A DNA stretch of 64,000 nt, from assembly GCA_022578965.1 (NCBI GenBank), contig MU400657.1:38294-102293 (forward strand), read 5' to 3'. A program made the translations under genes and the position numbers. The stretch is from Xylaria sp. FL1777 (lineage: Eukaryota; Ascomycota; Sordariomycetes; Xylariales; Xylariaceae). Each line of letters opens with the position of its first letter. Within the stretch, counting starts at the first letter, position 1. Below are positions 63,285-64,000 of this stretch, one piece after another. Under the pieces are notes generated by a model. It made no database searches. It worked only from the letters and a program-made list of their open reading frames with translations, and was not told the origin of the DNA.

Positions 63285-63570
63285 AGGGTTAGTAATTAGT
63301 CCGTACTAGGCTAGTATGGACTAATACTAATACTAGGCTAGTCCGGACTAGCCTAGTATTATACTAGCCTAGTATTAGTCCGTACTAGCCTAGTATTTTT
63401 TTTCCCGGACTAATACTAGCCTAGTATTAGTCCGTACTAGCCTAGTATTTTTTTTCCTGGACTAATACTAGCCTAGTATTAGTCCGTACTAGCTTAGTAT
63501 TTTTTTTTCCGGACTAATACTAGCCTAGTATATACTAGGCTAGTATTAGTATATACTAGGCTAGTATTTA
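63285..63570. repeat. Palindromic 52-bp tandem array, GC-richer than surroundings
   Basis: The unit CTAGCCTAGTATTAGTCCG starts at 63364, 63416 and 63468, with a partial unit at 63520, exactly 52 bp apart. Units are joined by a T-run and a CCGGACTAATA block. Two perfect palindromes flank the array: 63328-63361 (34 bp, centred on TCCGGA) and 63513-63550 (38 bp). The variants seen are few transitions (CCCGG, CCTGG; GCCTAG, GCTTAG). Cruciform formation is plausible. No known element assigned. Confidence 0.93.
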
Positions 63571-64000
63571 TACTAAAGAGTAAATTATAAATTATTATTA
63601 TTATTTTAAAAACCTTGATATAATTATAAAAAATAAAAGATTTTATATTATTATTTATATATATTAATAACATTTAATATATAAATTAAAATATAATAAA
63701 ACATTAAATATATTTTAAATAAAGTGTATATAAAAAATATAATATTAATAAGCTATATTAATTATAACAAATAATTATTAATAATTTATAAAAAAGCAAA
63801 TTATGAACTATTAAACGTTAATATAAAAACAATTTAATATAAAGGTAATAAAACTTACTTGTTTTTAATAATAAGTGTAATATAAAAGCTTAATTATAAA
63901 TAGTGTATAAAAAAGCTATTATAAACTATTAAACATTAATATAAAAACAATATAATATAAAAGTAATAAAACTTACTTGTTTTTTATAATAAGTGTAATA
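63571..64000. repeat. 118-bp AT-rich satellite, truncated by window end
   Basis: AACTATTAAAC at 63806 recurs at 63924, and the next 75 bases match with few changes, ending in ATAAGTGTAATA in both copies. A more diverged copy may precede (from about 63665). The array continues beyond 64000. Confidence 0.82.

Noticed and set aside
1..64000. Mitochondrial, apicoplast, Plasmodium-like or bacterial-endosymbiont origin
   Set aside because: No rRNA or tRNA genes and no intact genes at all over 64 kb, plus transition-only divergence between repeat copies and motif-level GC-to-AT decay, fit RIP-mutated fungal heterochromatin better. This remains an inference.

Overview
This is a 64 kb window of extremely AT-rich eukaryotic DNA (about a quarter G+C by eye) with no intact protein gene, rRNA, tRNA, CRISPR array or intact transposon that I can support. 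The best explanation is heterochromatin of a filamentous ascomycete (Pezizomycotina) saturated with repeat-induced point mutation (RIP). Evidence read directly from the sequence: (1) two 320-bp copies of a dispersed repeat 34.6 kb apart differ by 37 transitions, one transversion and no indel by hand alignment; (2) a decayed ABC-transporter gene differs from the family consensus at its motif residues almost only by C-to-T or G-to-A changes; (3) in-frame stops are nearly all TAA or TAG, with TGA almost absent, as expected when CpA/TpG become TpA. The organism assignment is inference; the mutational pattern is observed.

The window is not featureless. Reading frames with no regard to start codons shows ghost genes: stretches where one frame has far fewer stops than the other two on the same strand. 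The clearest is a minus-strand ABC transporter (30296-32880) with readable Walker A, Q-loop, signature, Walker B and D-loop. Others I could not firmly identify lie at 5441-6011 (+), 8461-8937 (+), 11941-12447 (+), 17762-18714 (+, zinc-finger-like plus helical repeats), 26552-27790 (+, lysine-rich tail), 35402-36676 (+), 37441-38331 (+, built from 60- and 31-residue repeats), 38950-39780 (-), 45541-47160 (-, weak Helitron-like hint), 53941-54627 (+), 57241-57558 (+) and 57783-58451 (+). None can make its protein. Several of the longest ATG-started ORFs are fragments or opposite-strand shadows of these ghosts.

Layout: 1-5440 gene-free; 5.4-12.5 kb relic frames, a 54-bp array and purine/pyrimidine tracts; 14.4-21.9 kb short arrays (21, about 9, 13 and 36 bp), the zinc-finger-like ghost and dispersed-repeat copy 1; 25.9-27.8 kb lysine-rich ghost with 15- and 18-bp arrays; 30.3-32.9 kb ABC ghost; 33.8-34.1 kb 9- and 14-bp arrays; 35.4-39.8 kb three further ghosts; 45.5-47.2 kb minus-strand ghost; 53.9-58.5 kb ghosts and dispersed-repeat copy 2; 59.4 kb a 240-bp pure pyrimidine tract; 63.3-64.0 kb a GC-richer palindromic 52-bp array followed by a 118-bp satellite running off the window end. 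I see no promoter, terminator, riboswitch, origin or telomere repeat that I can defend. Long AT-rich intervals not named above were inspected but not translated exhaustively in all six frames, so more ghosts are likely.
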